From Flavobacteriaceae bacterium (lineage in GTDB: Bacteria > Bacteroidota > Bacteroidia > Flavobacteriales > Flavobacteriaceae): DNA of 36,026 bases. The position numbers were made by a program, and so were the translations under genes. Every line of letters begins with the position of its first letter. Position 1 is the first letter of the stretch. The stretch lies in assembly GCA_029938265.1 (NCBI GenBank), contig JAOZVI010000012.1:1-36026 (forward strand), in the 5' to 3' direction. Of the stretch, positions 16,702-24,841 are shown one piece after another. Below the pieces are notes generated by a model, which worked only from the letters and a program-made list of their open reading frames with translations, made no database searches and had not been told where the DNA came from.

Positions 16702-16722
16702 CACCTGCCTCGCCGGAAGGTG
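16702..16722. repeat. GC-rich hairpin between ftsK and the lolA-like gene
   Basis: CACCT-G-CC (16702-16709) faces GG-A-AGGTG (16715-16722) around a TCGCC loop, with one G-A mismatch. The string 'CTGCCTCGCC' resembles 'TTGCCTCGCC' near 14182, suggesting the same dispersed repeat family on both sides of ftsK. Confidence 0.5.
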
Positions 16723-16752
16723 TAACCGATAAAAATCAATAATTATAAACAG

Positions 16753-17397
16753 ATGAAAAACATTTTTAATTTATCAATAGTCCTATTTATTAGTTTAATC
16801 AGTTATTCTCAAAATGCAGATAATGCAAAAATTCTTCTTGATGAAGTATCATCTACAATGAATAATTATGATAATGTTTATATTGAATTTGATTATACTT
16901 TAGAAAACAAAGCTGCTGATGTAGAACAAAAAAATAAAGGCGATGTTACAATACAAGGAAATAAATATTTAGTCAACTTTTTTGATACAACACAGATCTA
17001 TGATGGATCAAAAACCTATTCGATCATCCCCGAAAATGAAGAAGTGAATATTTCTACTGAAAGTACAGATGATGAAAACACATTAACTCCATCAAAATTC
17101 TATTCATTTTACAAAAAAGGTTACACCTATAGCTTAGATAAACAAAAACAGATTAATGGTAAAAAGATTCAATTTGTAAAATTGATCCCAATTGATAGCA
17201 ATTCTGATATTGCTGAAGTGCTGATTGGCGTTGAGACAAAATCAAAACACATCCAACAAATAATTGAAACAGGTAATAATGAAACACAGACTATTTTAAT
17301 GGTCAAAAAGTTTTTAGTCAACCAAAATTTGAACAATGATATATTTGTTTTTGATAATAAAAAATATGAAAGTTTAGGATATACTATCAATGATTAA
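16753..17397 (+). CDS. lolA: LolA-like outer-membrane lipoprotein carrier
   Basis: A 214-residue periplasmic protein with signal peptide (about 1-19, ending 'ISYSQ'). The body has the alternating beta-strand pattern of the LolA/LolB fold ('NKYLVNFFDTTQIYDGSKTY', then a C-terminal 'NNDIFVFDNKKY'). LolA carries lipoproteins from the LolCDE complex to the outer membrane. Direct similarity is modest, but the position immediately after ftsK (98 bp) is the conserved location of lolA. The next gene is an LPS-export permease, so this is an envelope-transport segment. The family call is good and the symbol less certain. Confidence 0.8.
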   Translation: MKNIFNLSIVLFISLISYSQNADNAKILLDEVSSTMNNYDNVYIEFDYTLENKAADVEQKNKGDVTIQGNKYLVNFFDTTQIYDGSKTYSIIPENEEVNISTESTDDENTLTPSKFYSFYKKGYTYSLDKQKQINGKKIQFVKLIPIDSNSDIAEVLIGVETKSKHIQQIIETGNNETQTILMVKKFLVNQNLNNDIFVFDNKKYESLGYTIND

Positions 17398-17435
17398 CAA
17401 TATAAATATTGCGTTCTTCAATATAATATTTTTTA

Positions 17436-18875
17436 ATGAAGATCTTAAATAAATACATACTTAAAAGTTTTATAACACCTTTTTTGGCAACATTATTAAT
17501 TATACTTTTTGTATTAATAATGCAGGCCTTATGGCTTCAATTTGATAAAATTGCCGGAAAGGGTATTAGCATGATCATTATTTTTAAGTTTTTGGGCTAC
17601 TTATCTTTAATGATGATCCCAACTGCTTTACCGATTGCAATATTACTCTCTTCAATAATGACTTTAGGTGGTTTGGCTGAAAATTATGAATTGGCCGCAA
17701 TAAAATCAGCCGGTATTTCATTGCGTACTTTAATAAAACCGCTATTAGTTTTAATGCTAATATTGAGTTTTTTTAATTATTTGTTTTTGAATTATGCTTT
17801 TCCCTACGCCTCGTTAAAATCACAAAATCTAATCTATAATATGAAAATGAAAGAACCGGGTTTGGCTTTAGTTGCCGGTACTTTCAATACTGAAATACCG
17901 GGTTATAGTATTAAATTTGATGAAAAATACGGAGAAGAAAAGAATTTCCTTAAAAATGTATTGATCTATGAGATCCATGATAATCAAATAAATAACAAGG
18001 TTATTACAGCAAAAAAAGGAACAATTTTAAATGAAGAAGGCAGTAGATATTTAACTTTAGTACTTGAAGACGGACATTACCACGAAGATATAATTAGTAA
18101 AAGAACAACTATTGATGAAAGAAAAAGAATGCGTTTTAACAAAGCGAAATTCAAAGAATACACCGTAAATATTGATATTTCAAAAATTGGTAATTTTGAT
18201 CCGGATGAAGTAAAATACAAAACCGGAAAACATATGTTGAGCTTAAGTCAGCTTAATTTTTATGTTGATTCTTTGCTGCCACCTTATGAAAACTATATTA
18301 ATAATAAAGCACATAGAAGTTATGAAACACTTAGAGCAAAAAAATTATATGGTAATGATACCATTCCAGAAACTAAATTAAGTGATGATATTTTAGAAAA
18401 TTTTTCAGAAGATGATAAGGTTATGGTTTTGGATAATGCAATTGAATTAGCCCGAAATAATCTAAATAGTATTCAGAGTTTTCAAAATATTGCTAAAGGG
18501 AAACAAAAAATAATAAACGCTTATAATACTGAGTATCACAAGCGTTTAGCATTATCATTTGCTTGTCTTGTTCTCTTTTTTATTGGAGCCCCTTTAGGTT
18601 CAATTATACGAAAAGGAGGTTTTGGTTTACCAATGATTATGGCAATATTTATTTTTGTTGTCTATTTTTTCATTTCAACTTTTGGTGAAAAAATGGCTAC
18701 TTCTAATACAATTTCACCATTCTTTGGCGGTTGGTTAGCCACAATTATTTTATTGCCGTTTGGGCTTTTATTAATGAAAAGAGCCATCAACGATAAAGGA
18801 ATTTTTAATATTGACAAATTCTTACAACCAATTAATAATTTCTTTAATAAGCTTATAAAGAATAATAAAACATAA
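17436..18875 (+). CDS. LptF/LptG (YjgP/YjgQ) family permease
   Basis: A 479-residue inner-membrane permease of the LPS-export ABC transporter LptB2FG. It has three N-terminal helices (start 'MKILNKYILKSFITPF', then 'ATLLIILFVLIMQALWLQFD', 'LMMIPTALPIAILLSSIM' and 'LLVLMLILSFFNYLFL'), a large periplasmic domain (about 130-360), and three C-terminal helices ('LSFACLVLFFIGAPLGSIIR', then two more). 'GAPLGSIIRKGGFGLP' is a typical LptF/G motif. F versus G cannot be decided, and the partner permease and LptB are not in the window. It lies 38 bp after lolA and 32 bp before ribB. Confidence 0.9.
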   Translation: MKILNKYILKSFITPFLATLLIILFVLIMQALWLQFDKIAGKGISMIIIFKFLGYLSLMMIPTALPIAILLSSIMTLGGLAENYELAAIKSAGISLRTLIKPLLVLMLILSFFNYLFLNYAFPYASLKSQNLIYNMKMKEPGLALVAGTFNTEIPGYSIKFDEKYGEEKNFLKNVLIYEIHDNQINNKVITAKKGTILNEEGSRYLTLVLEDGHYHEDIISKRTTIDERKRMRFNKAKFKEYTVNIDISKIGNFDPDEVKYKTGKHMLSLSQLNFYVDSLLPPYENYINNKAHRSYETLRAKKLYGNDTIPETKLSDDILENFSEDDKVMVLDNAIELARNNLNSIQSFQNIAKGKQKIINAYNTEYHKRLALSFACLVLFFIGAPLGSIIRKGGFGLPMIMAIFIFVVYFFISTFGEKMATSNTISPFFGGWLATIILLPFGLLLMKRAINDKGIFNIDKFLQPINNFFNKLIKNNKT

Positions 18876-18907
18876 AGTGTTAATAAGCAATTTAAATTAT
18901 CCTAAAA

Positions 18908-20050
18908 ATGGAAATTAAAAGCAAAAATATAATTCAATTAAACACTATTGAAGATGCCATTGAAGATATAAAAAAAGGAAAACTGATTATCGTTGTTGAT
19001 GATGAAGATCGAGAAAATGAAGGTGATTTTGTTGCTGCTGCAGAAAGGGTTACACCAGAAATGATCAATTTTATGGCTACTCATGGTAGAGGCTTAATAT
19101 GTGCTCCACTTACAGAAAAAAGATGTGACGAACTAAACTTAAATTTAATGGTGGGTAAAAATACCGTTCTCCATAATACGCAATTTACAGTTTCAGTTGA
19201 CCTGATAGGAAATGGTTGCACAACAGGTATTTCTGCACAAGATAGAGCCAAAACTGTAAAAGCGCTTACTTTTTCCGATACAAAACCAGAAGATTTGGGA
19301 AGACCCGGGCATGTTTTTCCTTTAAGGGCCAAAACGGGAGGTGTTCTGCGTAGAACAGGTCATACCGAGGCTGTTATTGATCTGGCACGTTTGGCAGGAT
19401 TAAAACCGGCAGGTTTACTGGTTGAAATTTTGAATGAAGATGGAACTATGGCTCGCCTACCCCAATTAATCAGAGTTGCTAAAAAATTTGACCTGAAGAT
19501 CGTTTCTATTGAAGATCTGGTTGCCTATCGTATGAATCACGACTCTTTGATTGAAAAAATTGAAGACTTTTCTTTAGAAACCAGATTTGGTAAATTTTGT
19601 TTAAGAGCCTATAAGCAAACCACTAACAATCAAATTCACATCGCATTGACTAAAGGTAGTTGGAAATCGGATGAGGAAGTTTTGGTAAGAGTAAATTCTA
19701 CTTTGATCAATAATGATATCATTGGCACACTTACCAATAACGCTGATAGTAAATTGGATAAAATGTTCAAACTAATCAATAAAGAAGGCAGAGGAGCAAT
19801 TGTTTTTATCAATCAAGAATTTCAATCCTATGATTTGATCAACCGATTAAAACAACTTAAAATTAACCAGCATAATGATCTTTCCTATCCGGAAGTTGAA
19901 ATGGATGAAAAAGATTTTGGAATTGGCGCTCAAATATTACACGATCTGAAGATCAGTAAAATACGTTTGATCTCCAGTGGAAAACATTTTAAAAAACGTG
20001 TAGGTATGATCGGCTACGGATTAGAAATTGTTGATTGTGTAGCATATTAA
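18908..20050 (+). CDS. ribB: 3,4-dihydroxy-2-butanone 4-phosphate synthase with decayed GTP cyclohydrolase II domain
   Basis: Residues 1-203 form a complete DHBP synthase, which converts ribulose 5-phosphate to the four-carbon riboflavin precursor. It has the acidic metal loop 'DDEDRENEGD' (31-40), 'HGRGLICAPL', 'TTGISAQDRA', 'GRPGHVFPLRA' and the catalytic-site 'RTGHTEA' (GHTEA 141-145). The second half (about 206-375) has the length and outline of GTP cyclohydrolase II but lacks the three zinc-binding cysteines: the RibA segment normally reading SECLTGD...RCDCG is here 'VNSTLINNDIIGTLTNNAD'. GTP cyclohydrolase activity is therefore unlikely. It is embedded in the ftsK-to-pnp run. Confidence 0.93.
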   Translation: MEIKSKNIIQLNTIEDAIEDIKKGKLIIVVDDEDRENEGDFVAAAERVTPEMINFMATHGRGLICAPLTEKRCDELNLNLMVGKNTVLHNTQFTVSVDLIGNGCTTGISAQDRAKTVKALTFSDTKPEDLGRPGHVFPLRAKTGGVLRRTGHTEAVIDLARLAGLKPAGLLVEILNEDGTMARLPQLIRVAKKFDLKIVSIEDLVAYRMNHDSLIEKIEDFSLETRFGKFCLRAYKQTTNNQIHIALTKGSWKSDEEVLVRVNSTLINNDIIGTLTNNADSKLDKMFKLINKEGRGAIVFINQEFQSYDLINRLKQLKINQHNDLSYPEVEMDEKDFGIGAQILHDLKISKIRLISSGKHFKKRVGMIGYGLEIVDCVAY

Positions 20051-20088
20051 CAAAAAAATATTACGATTTTTTATTTAATTTTACTTTA

Positions 20089-21132
20089 ATGAATAAAATA
20101 CGAAAAATATTATATCCTCTTTCTGTACTTTACGGTGAAATTACTGATATAAGAAATAAAGCCTATGATAAAAAAATATTGCCCTCTTCAACTTTTGACC
20201 TTCCGGTTATTGCGGTTGGCAATCTAAGTACCGGTGGTACCGGTAAAACACCCCAGGTAGAATATTTGATTCGCCTTTTAAAAAATGATTATAAAGTTGC
20301 TGTTTTAAGTAGGGGTTATAAACGCAAAAGCAAAGGTTTTCAAATTGCCAACAAAACATCAACTGCCTTACAAATTGGTGATGAACCTCTACAATATTAT
20401 CGGAAATTTAATAATATTATCGTTGCAGTCGATACCGACAGGGTTAATGGTATCAATCAATTACAACATCTAGAAAACCCGCCGGATCTTATCTTATTAG
20501 ACGATGCCTTTCAACATAGAAAGGTAAAAGCAGGATTAAATATACTACTCACAACATACGATAAGCTTTATGTTGATGATTCTGTATTACCAACTGGTGA
20601 TCTGCGAGAAAAAATTTCAGGAGCTAATAGAGCAGAAATTATTGTTGTAACAAAATGCAAAAAACAGTTATCAGAACAAGAACAATTTAAAACTTCTCAA
20701 AAATTAAAACCTGAATTAAATCAAACTGTCTTCTTTTCAAAGATTGTTTATAAAAATAAGATCAAATCAAAAAATGATCAAATCAATTTTGATGAATTAC
20801 ACAGTTTTGAAATTTTACTGGTAACAGGAATAGCAAAAACACAACCCCTTACTGATTATTTAAATGCGCATAAGATATCGTTTAAGCATCTTAAATATTC
20901 TGATCATCATAATTTTACAAATAATGAAATTGATAAAATTGAAAATGAATTTTCAAAAATACCAAGTAAAAAAAAGATAATACTCACAACTGAAAAAGAT
21001 TTTGTTAGAACATTTGAAGAGATCAATAATAATGTGTACTATTTACCAATTCTAACAAAATTCATTTCAAATGAAAAAGATTTTAATAAACTTATAATTA
21101 ATTATGTACAACGAAATTCAAGAAACAGTTAA
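20089..21132 (+). CDS. lpxK: Tetraacyldisaccharide 4'-kinase
   Basis: LpxK phosphorylates the 4' position of the lipid A disaccharide precursor at the cytoplasmic face of the inner membrane. With the start at 20089 the protein has 347 residues and begins MNKIRKILYPLSVLYGEI; a frame-open ATG at 20035 would overlap ribB and add a non-homologous leader. Motifs are an N-terminal amphipathic membrane-binding helix, Walker A 'GNLSTGGTGKTP' (44-55), 'LSRGYKRKSKGF', 'GDEPLQYYRKF', 'LILLDDAFQHRKVKAGLNI' and 'LLPTGDLRE'-type 'VLPTGDLREK'. The last 29 bases overlap the phosphorylase gene. Confidence 0.95.
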   Translation: MNKIRKILYPLSVLYGEITDIRNKAYDKKILPSSTFDLPVIAVGNLSTGGTGKTPQVEYLIRLLKNDYKVAVLSRGYKRKSKGFQIANKTSTALQIGDEPLQYYRKFNNIIVAVDTDRVNGINQLQHLENPPDLILLDDAFQHRKVKAGLNILLTTYDKLYVDDSVLPTGDLREKISGANRAEIIVVTKCKKQLSEQEQFKTSQKLKPELNQTVFFSKIVYKNKIKSKNDQINFDELHSFEILLVTGIAKTQPLTDYLNAHKISFKHLKYSDHHNFTNNEIDKIENEFSKIPSKKKIILTTEKDFVRTFEEINNNVYYLPILTKFISNEKDFNKLIINYVQRNSRNS

Positions 21133-21915
21133 ATTTTTAAAAGATAAAGGTATATCCACACCCGATTACGGCATAGTTTTAGGTACCGGTCTGGGGAGTT
21201 TAGTTTCAATCATAGATATCGAAATAGAAATACCTTATAGTGAAATTCCAAATTTTCCGGTTTCAACCGTCCAGGGCCATTCAGGTAAACTTATTTATGG
21301 TGCCTTAAGCGGGAAAAAAGTTTTAGCACTTCAGGGCCGATTTCATTTTTATGAAGGCTGGTCAATGCAGCAAGCAACTTTTCCTGTCAGGGTATGAAAT
21401 ATCTTGGAATTGAAAATTTAATTGTTTCCAATGCTTCCGGTGGTGTTAATTCAAATTTTGATGTAGGGGATATAATGCTGATCAATGATCACATCAATAT
21501 GATGCCAGAACATCCGTTAAGAGGTGAAAATGACGATAGATTTGGCGATCGGTTTGTAGATATGCATGAACCCTATGATTTAAAAATGTTGGCTAAAATG
21601 GAGTCAATTGCTAAGAAAAATAAAATAAAGATCCATAAAGGAGTATATTTAGCTTTGCAAGGTCCAACTTTTGAAACTCCAGCTGAATACAGAATGGTTA
21701 GAATTATTGGTGCTGATGCAGTAGGAATGAGTACAGTACCGGAAGTTATTGTAGCAAAACATATGAAGATGAAGTGTCTTGGAATTTCTATAATTACTGA
21801 TCTAGGAATTGAAGGACATATCGAAGAGGTCTCACATAAAGCGGTGCAAAATGCCGCAAAATTGGCCGAAAAAGGAGTTTGTAAATTGGTGGAAGAATTT
21901 GTTTTTCAAAATTAA
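21104..21915 (+). pseudogene. Purine nucleoside phosphorylase, split by a one-base frameshift
   Basis: Two consecutive frames together make a normal ~270-residue trimeric-type purine nucleoside phosphorylase. Part 1 (21104-21397, 97 aa) has 'YGIVLGTGLGSL' (phosphate site), 'VQGHSGKLIYG' and 'LQGRFHFYEG', ending 'FPVRV' then TGA. Part 2 (21394-21915, 173 aa) resumes with 'MKYLGIENLIVSNASGGVN', then 'GPTFETPAEYRMVRIIGADA', 'GMSTVPEVIVAKH' and 'ISIITDLGIEG'. Inserting one base at about 21393 (gta atg) restores FPVRVMKYLGIE. The stop and next ATG overlap as ATGA. It is either a real frameshift, a sequencing error, or two translationally coupled halves. The gene overlaps lpxK by 29 bp and would salvage purines from nucleosides. 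Confidence 0.88.
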
Positions 21916-21931
21916 AGGTATCCCAAAATCA

Positions 21932-21959
21932 AAAGACATCCACAGTTGTGGATGTCTTT
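21932..21959. terminator. Terminator closing the ftsK-pnp run
   Basis: AAAGACATCCACA (21932-21944) and TGTGGATGTCTTT (21947-21959) form a perfect 13-bp stem starting 17 nt after the phosphorylase stop. The T-run is short (TTT, then C), so efficiency is uncertain. The following 21960-22088 interval holds nothing recognisable. Confidence 0.75.
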
Positions 21960-22088
21960 CTAAACTTACTAACTCAAAATTAATTATAATGAAAACAAAA
22001 TTAGTGGGGAATTCTGCTTTTCACTATTTATATAGCAAATACCATACCAATTAATTCGATTTACGTTAATTTTTTGTTAAAATACTTA

Positions 22089-22955
22089 CTACTTCAAATG
22101 TTTATGAGCCCGATATGAAGATCTCACCAAAGCACCGCTTTCTACATGCCTAAAACCTAATTTCAACCCAATTTCCTCATACTTTTTAAACTGATCAGGT
22201 GTAATGTACTCTCTAACAGGTAAATGTTTTTTTGATGGTTGTAAATATTGTCCGATTGTAACTATATCAACTTTCGCTTTTCTTAAATCATGAAGTGTTT
22301 CAATTACTTCATCTTCAAGTTCACCTAAACCAAGCATAATACCAGATTTAGTCCGTTTTTGACCACTTTCTTTGATATATTGTAACACTGCTAGACTTCT
22401 GTCATATTTTGCTTGTATCCTAACTTCTCTGGTCAACCTGCGTACAGTTTCTAAATTATGTGAAATGATCTCAGGAGCAACTTCAACAAGCCTGTCAATA
22501 TTTCTGTGAATTCCTCTAAAATCCGGTATAAGCGTTTCTAGTGTAGTATTAGGATTTGTCCTGCGAATTGCTTTAACCGTTTCTGCCCAAATAATTGATC
22601 CCCCATCTTTTAGATCGTCTCTATCTACTGAAGTAATTACCGCATGTTTGATTTTCATCAACTGAATTGATCGAGCAACTTTTTCAGGTTCATCCCACGC
22701 AACACTTTCAGGCTTCCCTGTTTTAACGCCACAAAACCCACATGAACGGGTACATATATCACCTAAAATCATAAAAGTTGCCGTACCTTCTCCCCAACAT
22801 TCACCCATATTTGGACAACTTCCACTCGTACAAATAGTATTAAGATTATATTTATCTACAATACTTCTTAACTGTGTATATTTTTTTCCTACTGGAAGTT
22901 TAACCCGAAGCCATTCAGGTTTTTTAAATGGTAAAATTACTGATTCTTCTGACAT
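22089..22955 (-). CDS. lipA: Lipoyl synthase
   Basis: LipA is a radical-SAM enzyme that inserts two sulfurs into octanoyl-protein to make lipoate. With the start at 22955 it has 288 residues beginning MSEESVILPFKKPEWLRVKL. A farther ATG at 23015 would add 20 hydrophobic residues and lies upstream of the promoter, so it is rejected. Auxiliary-cluster cysteines are C42, C47, C53 in 'CTSGSCPNMGEC'; radical-SAM cysteines are C68, C72, C75 in 'CTRSCGFC'; the C-terminal 'VRSSYRAH' carries the serine that ligates the auxiliary cluster. It should supply lipoate to complexes served by the E3 enzyme encoded at 9893-11281. Confidence 0.96.
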   Translation of the reverse strand: MSEESVILPFKKPEWLRVKLPVGKKYTQLRSIVDKYNLNTICTSGSCPNMGECWGEGTATFMILGDICTRSCGFCGVKTGKPESVAWDEPEKVARSIQLMKIKHAVITSVDRDDLKDGGSIIWAETVKAIRRTNPNTTLETLIPDFRGIHRNIDRLVEVAPEIISHNLETVRRLTREVRIQAKYDRSLAVLQYIKESGQKRTKSGIMLGLGELEDEVIETLHDLRKAKVDIVTIGQYLQPSKKHLPVREYITPDQFKKYEEIGLKLGFRHVESGALVRSSYRAHKHLK

Positions 22956-22978
22956 TTTTATTCTAAAATTTGAGTGGA

Positions 22979-22986
22979 CAAAAATA
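22979..22986 (-). promoter_or_regulatory. -7 element of lipA
   Basis: On the minus strand TATTTTTG matches TAnnTTTG perfectly, 24 nt upstream of the lipA start at 22955. It also argues against the upstream start at 23015. No TTG at the expected distance. Confidence 0.5.
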
Positions 22987-23019
22987 CTAATAAAAAAGAT
23001 TTTTATTAAAAACAAAAAG

Positions 23020-23319
23020 TTAAAATCTATCTGGTTCTGATAATGGTAAAGAATTTTCTAAACATCAGGAAATCTCAAAGAAACTTGTAACTTATTTTAT
23101 TTTGCAGATCCATATTCTTCCTGGCAAAGGGATTAAATGAATATAACAATAAATTAATACGACAATATTTACCTAAAAAAACAGCTTTTAACAAAATAGA
23201 TTAAAAAAAATATGATTATAAGCAAATTAAATAACAGACCAAGAAAATTATTAGGAAATAAAACCCCTAACGAAGTATTTTTAGCTAATTTTAACCCAAA
23301 CGTTGCACTTATTAATTGA
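23020..23319 (+). pseudogene. Decayed IS30-family transposase C-terminal fragment
   Basis: The gap between lipA and the OmpA-like gene is not empty. Reading across frames gives, in order: 'SDNGKEFSKHQEISKKLVT' (from 23036); 'FYFADPYSSWQR' (to 23130); 'LNEYNNKLIRQYLPKK', continuing to a stop at 23202-23204; and 'NNRPRKLLGNKTPNEVFLAN', ending at TGA 23317-23319. These are the second catalytic Asp (SDNG), the Glu (NE) and the C-terminal signature (NNRPRK...TPNEVF) of IS30-family DDE transposases, with about the D-33-E spacing of that family. At least three frameshifts separate the pieces, and the N-terminal half and the first Asp are absent. No terminal inverted repeats were recognised. Confidence 0.85.
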
Positions 23320-23410
23320 ATCTAGCTTTAAATTATTGTCATGTACTTAAAAGTTTTACTCATAAATATTTACTATATTCGCAGATAACTAATCATTAAA
23401 AAATAGAATT

Positions 23411-24730
23411 ATGTCTGTAAATTTATTAGACTTGGCTCAAGAGTATATGACTGATGCCATAGTTGAAAAAGCTGCATCCTTTTTAGGAGAAAGTAGTGAA
23501 GTAACAAAATCAGGAATGAATCATGTACTTCCTGCACTATTAGGTGGAATTATGAATAAAGCAGGTACACCTTCGGGTGCATCTGAATTGTTTAATATGG
23601 TGAATCGCTCTGAATTTGGAGGTTCTTTTCTAGATAATATTGGCAATCAAATTGGAGGTTCAAATAATAGTGTGTCAGATTTAAGTGGAAATTTGTTAGG
23701 CTCGTTATTTGGAAATAAACTAGGCGGAATCACAGATCTAATCGGTTCTGCAGTTGGTTCGAAATCTGGAACTAGTTCTGCCTTAATGAAGTTTGGTTTA
23801 CCTTTGTTATTTGGAGTTATTAAGAGAAGTGTTGGAAAGAAAGGTATAAAAGGATTATTAGGGTTATTAGGTGGGCAAAAGGATTATTTGAAAAAAGCTT
23901 CACCAAGTGGCTTTATGGATAAAATTATGGGATCTCTTGGAGGAGGATCTTTAGATAATCTTACAGATAATTTATCTGCTCAAACACGTGAAACTGTATC
24001 TGACATTAAAGATAATGTTGAGAAAGGTGTAAAAAAAGATAATAACAATTGGTTAAAATATATAGGAATAGCTGCATTGGCACTTTTAGCATTTTATTTA
24101 TGGAGAAACTGTGAAGGTGATACTACAAAAGTTGAGGAAAATGTAGAAAGTGTAGTTACTGATGTTAAAGATAACATTATTGAATCAACATCAAATATCG
24201 TAGATGATGCGAACGCATTATATGATGCTGGAAAGGATTTAGTTGGTAAAACTATTAAGGGTTTTGAGAACTTAGGAGAATTTGTGAAAATAGAACTAAC
24301 TAACGGTACTGAATTGATAGTTCCTTCTAAAGGTCTCGAATATCAACTTATTAGCTTTATTAAAGGTGATAAAGCCATAGACAAAACTACTTGGTTTGAT
24401 ATGCGTCGTTTATTATTTAAAACAGGTTTAGCCGATTTGGATAACCGATCTATGGATCAAATCAAAAATTTAGAAAATATTTTAAAAGCGTATCCAAATG
24501 TAGAAATAAAAATTGGTGGTTATACAGATAATACCGGAGATAATGCAATTAATAAAACGCTTTCTGCGAACAGAGCAACAGCTGTGATGAAAGAGTTAAT
24601 TAAATTAGGAGTAGATCCAAATCGATTAAGTGCCGAAGGTTATGGAATAGAACACCCAATAGCCGATAACAGTACCGATGCAGGAAGAGCATTAAACAGA
24701 AGAGTAGCTGTACGTGTAACCAAAAAATAA
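23411..24730 (+). CDS. DUF937-TM-OmpA domain protein
   Basis: A 439-residue protein with three parts. Residues 1-180 are a DUF937 (YidB-like) region rich in Gly, Leu and Ser ('HVLPALLGGIMNKAG', then 'GSLGGGSLDNL'). One transmembrane helix spans 214-231 ('WLKYIGIAALALLAFYLW'). A C-terminal OmpA peptidoglycan-binding domain (about 330-437) has 'GGYTDNTGDNAINKTLSANR', 'GVDPNRLSAEGYG' and 'NRRVAVRV'. There is no N-terminal signal peptide, so the simplest topology is DUF937 in the cytoplasm and the OmpA domain in the periplasm bound to the wall. The function is unknown. A weak -7-like TATATTCG is at 23374-23381 and a strong terminator follows the gene. Confidence 0.88.
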   Translation: MSVNLLDLAQEYMTDAIVEKAASFLGESSEVTKSGMNHVLPALLGGIMNKAGTPSGASELFNMVNRSEFGGSFLDNIGNQIGGSNNSVSDLSGNLLGSLFGNKLGGITDLIGSAVGSKSGTSSALMKFGLPLLFGVIKRSVGKKGIKGLLGLLGGQKDYLKKASPSGFMDKIMGSLGGGSLDNLTDNLSAQTRETVSDIKDNVEKGVKKDNNNWLKYIGIAALALLAFYLWRNCEGDTTKVEENVESVVTDVKDNIIESTSNIVDDANALYDAGKDLVGKTIKGFENLGEFVKIELTNGTELIVPSKGLEYQLISFIKGDKAIDKTTWFDMRRLLFKTGLADLDNRSMDQIKNLENILKAYPNVEIKIGGYTDNTGDNAINKTLSANRATAVMKELIKLGVDPNRLSAEGYGIEHPIADNSTDAGRALNRRVAVRVTKK

Positions 24731-24745
24731 TTTTTTGATAATTAT

Positions 24746-24775
24746 AAAAAAAGCTGTCAATTGACAGCTTTTTTT
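24746..24775. terminator. Bidirectional terminator
   Basis: AAGCTGTCAA/TTGACAGCTT (24751-24770) is a perfect palindrome flanked by an A-run (24746-24752) and a T-run (24769-24775), between the OmpA-like gene and the convergent sigma factor gene. Confidence 0.9.
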
Positions 24776-24841
24776 ATTTGAAATTAATAAACTACCTCGA
24801 CCCAATGTTTTAATAAAAGTTACAGATCTTGAACTCATAAA

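Noticed and set aside
20035-20088. Upstream in-frame start for lpxK overlapping ribB
   Set aside because: Leader has no similarity to LpxK; MNKIRKILYPLSVLYG is the expected N-terminus.
21989-22054. A 21-codon open frame after the phosphorylase terminator (starts MKTKLVGNSAF)
   Set aside because: Too short, no promoter or family signal, and located between convergent genes; likely chance.
22956-23015. N-terminal extension of lipA from ATG 23015
   Set aside because: Adds 20 hydrophobic residues not found in LipA and lies upstream of a perfect -7 box at 22979-22986.
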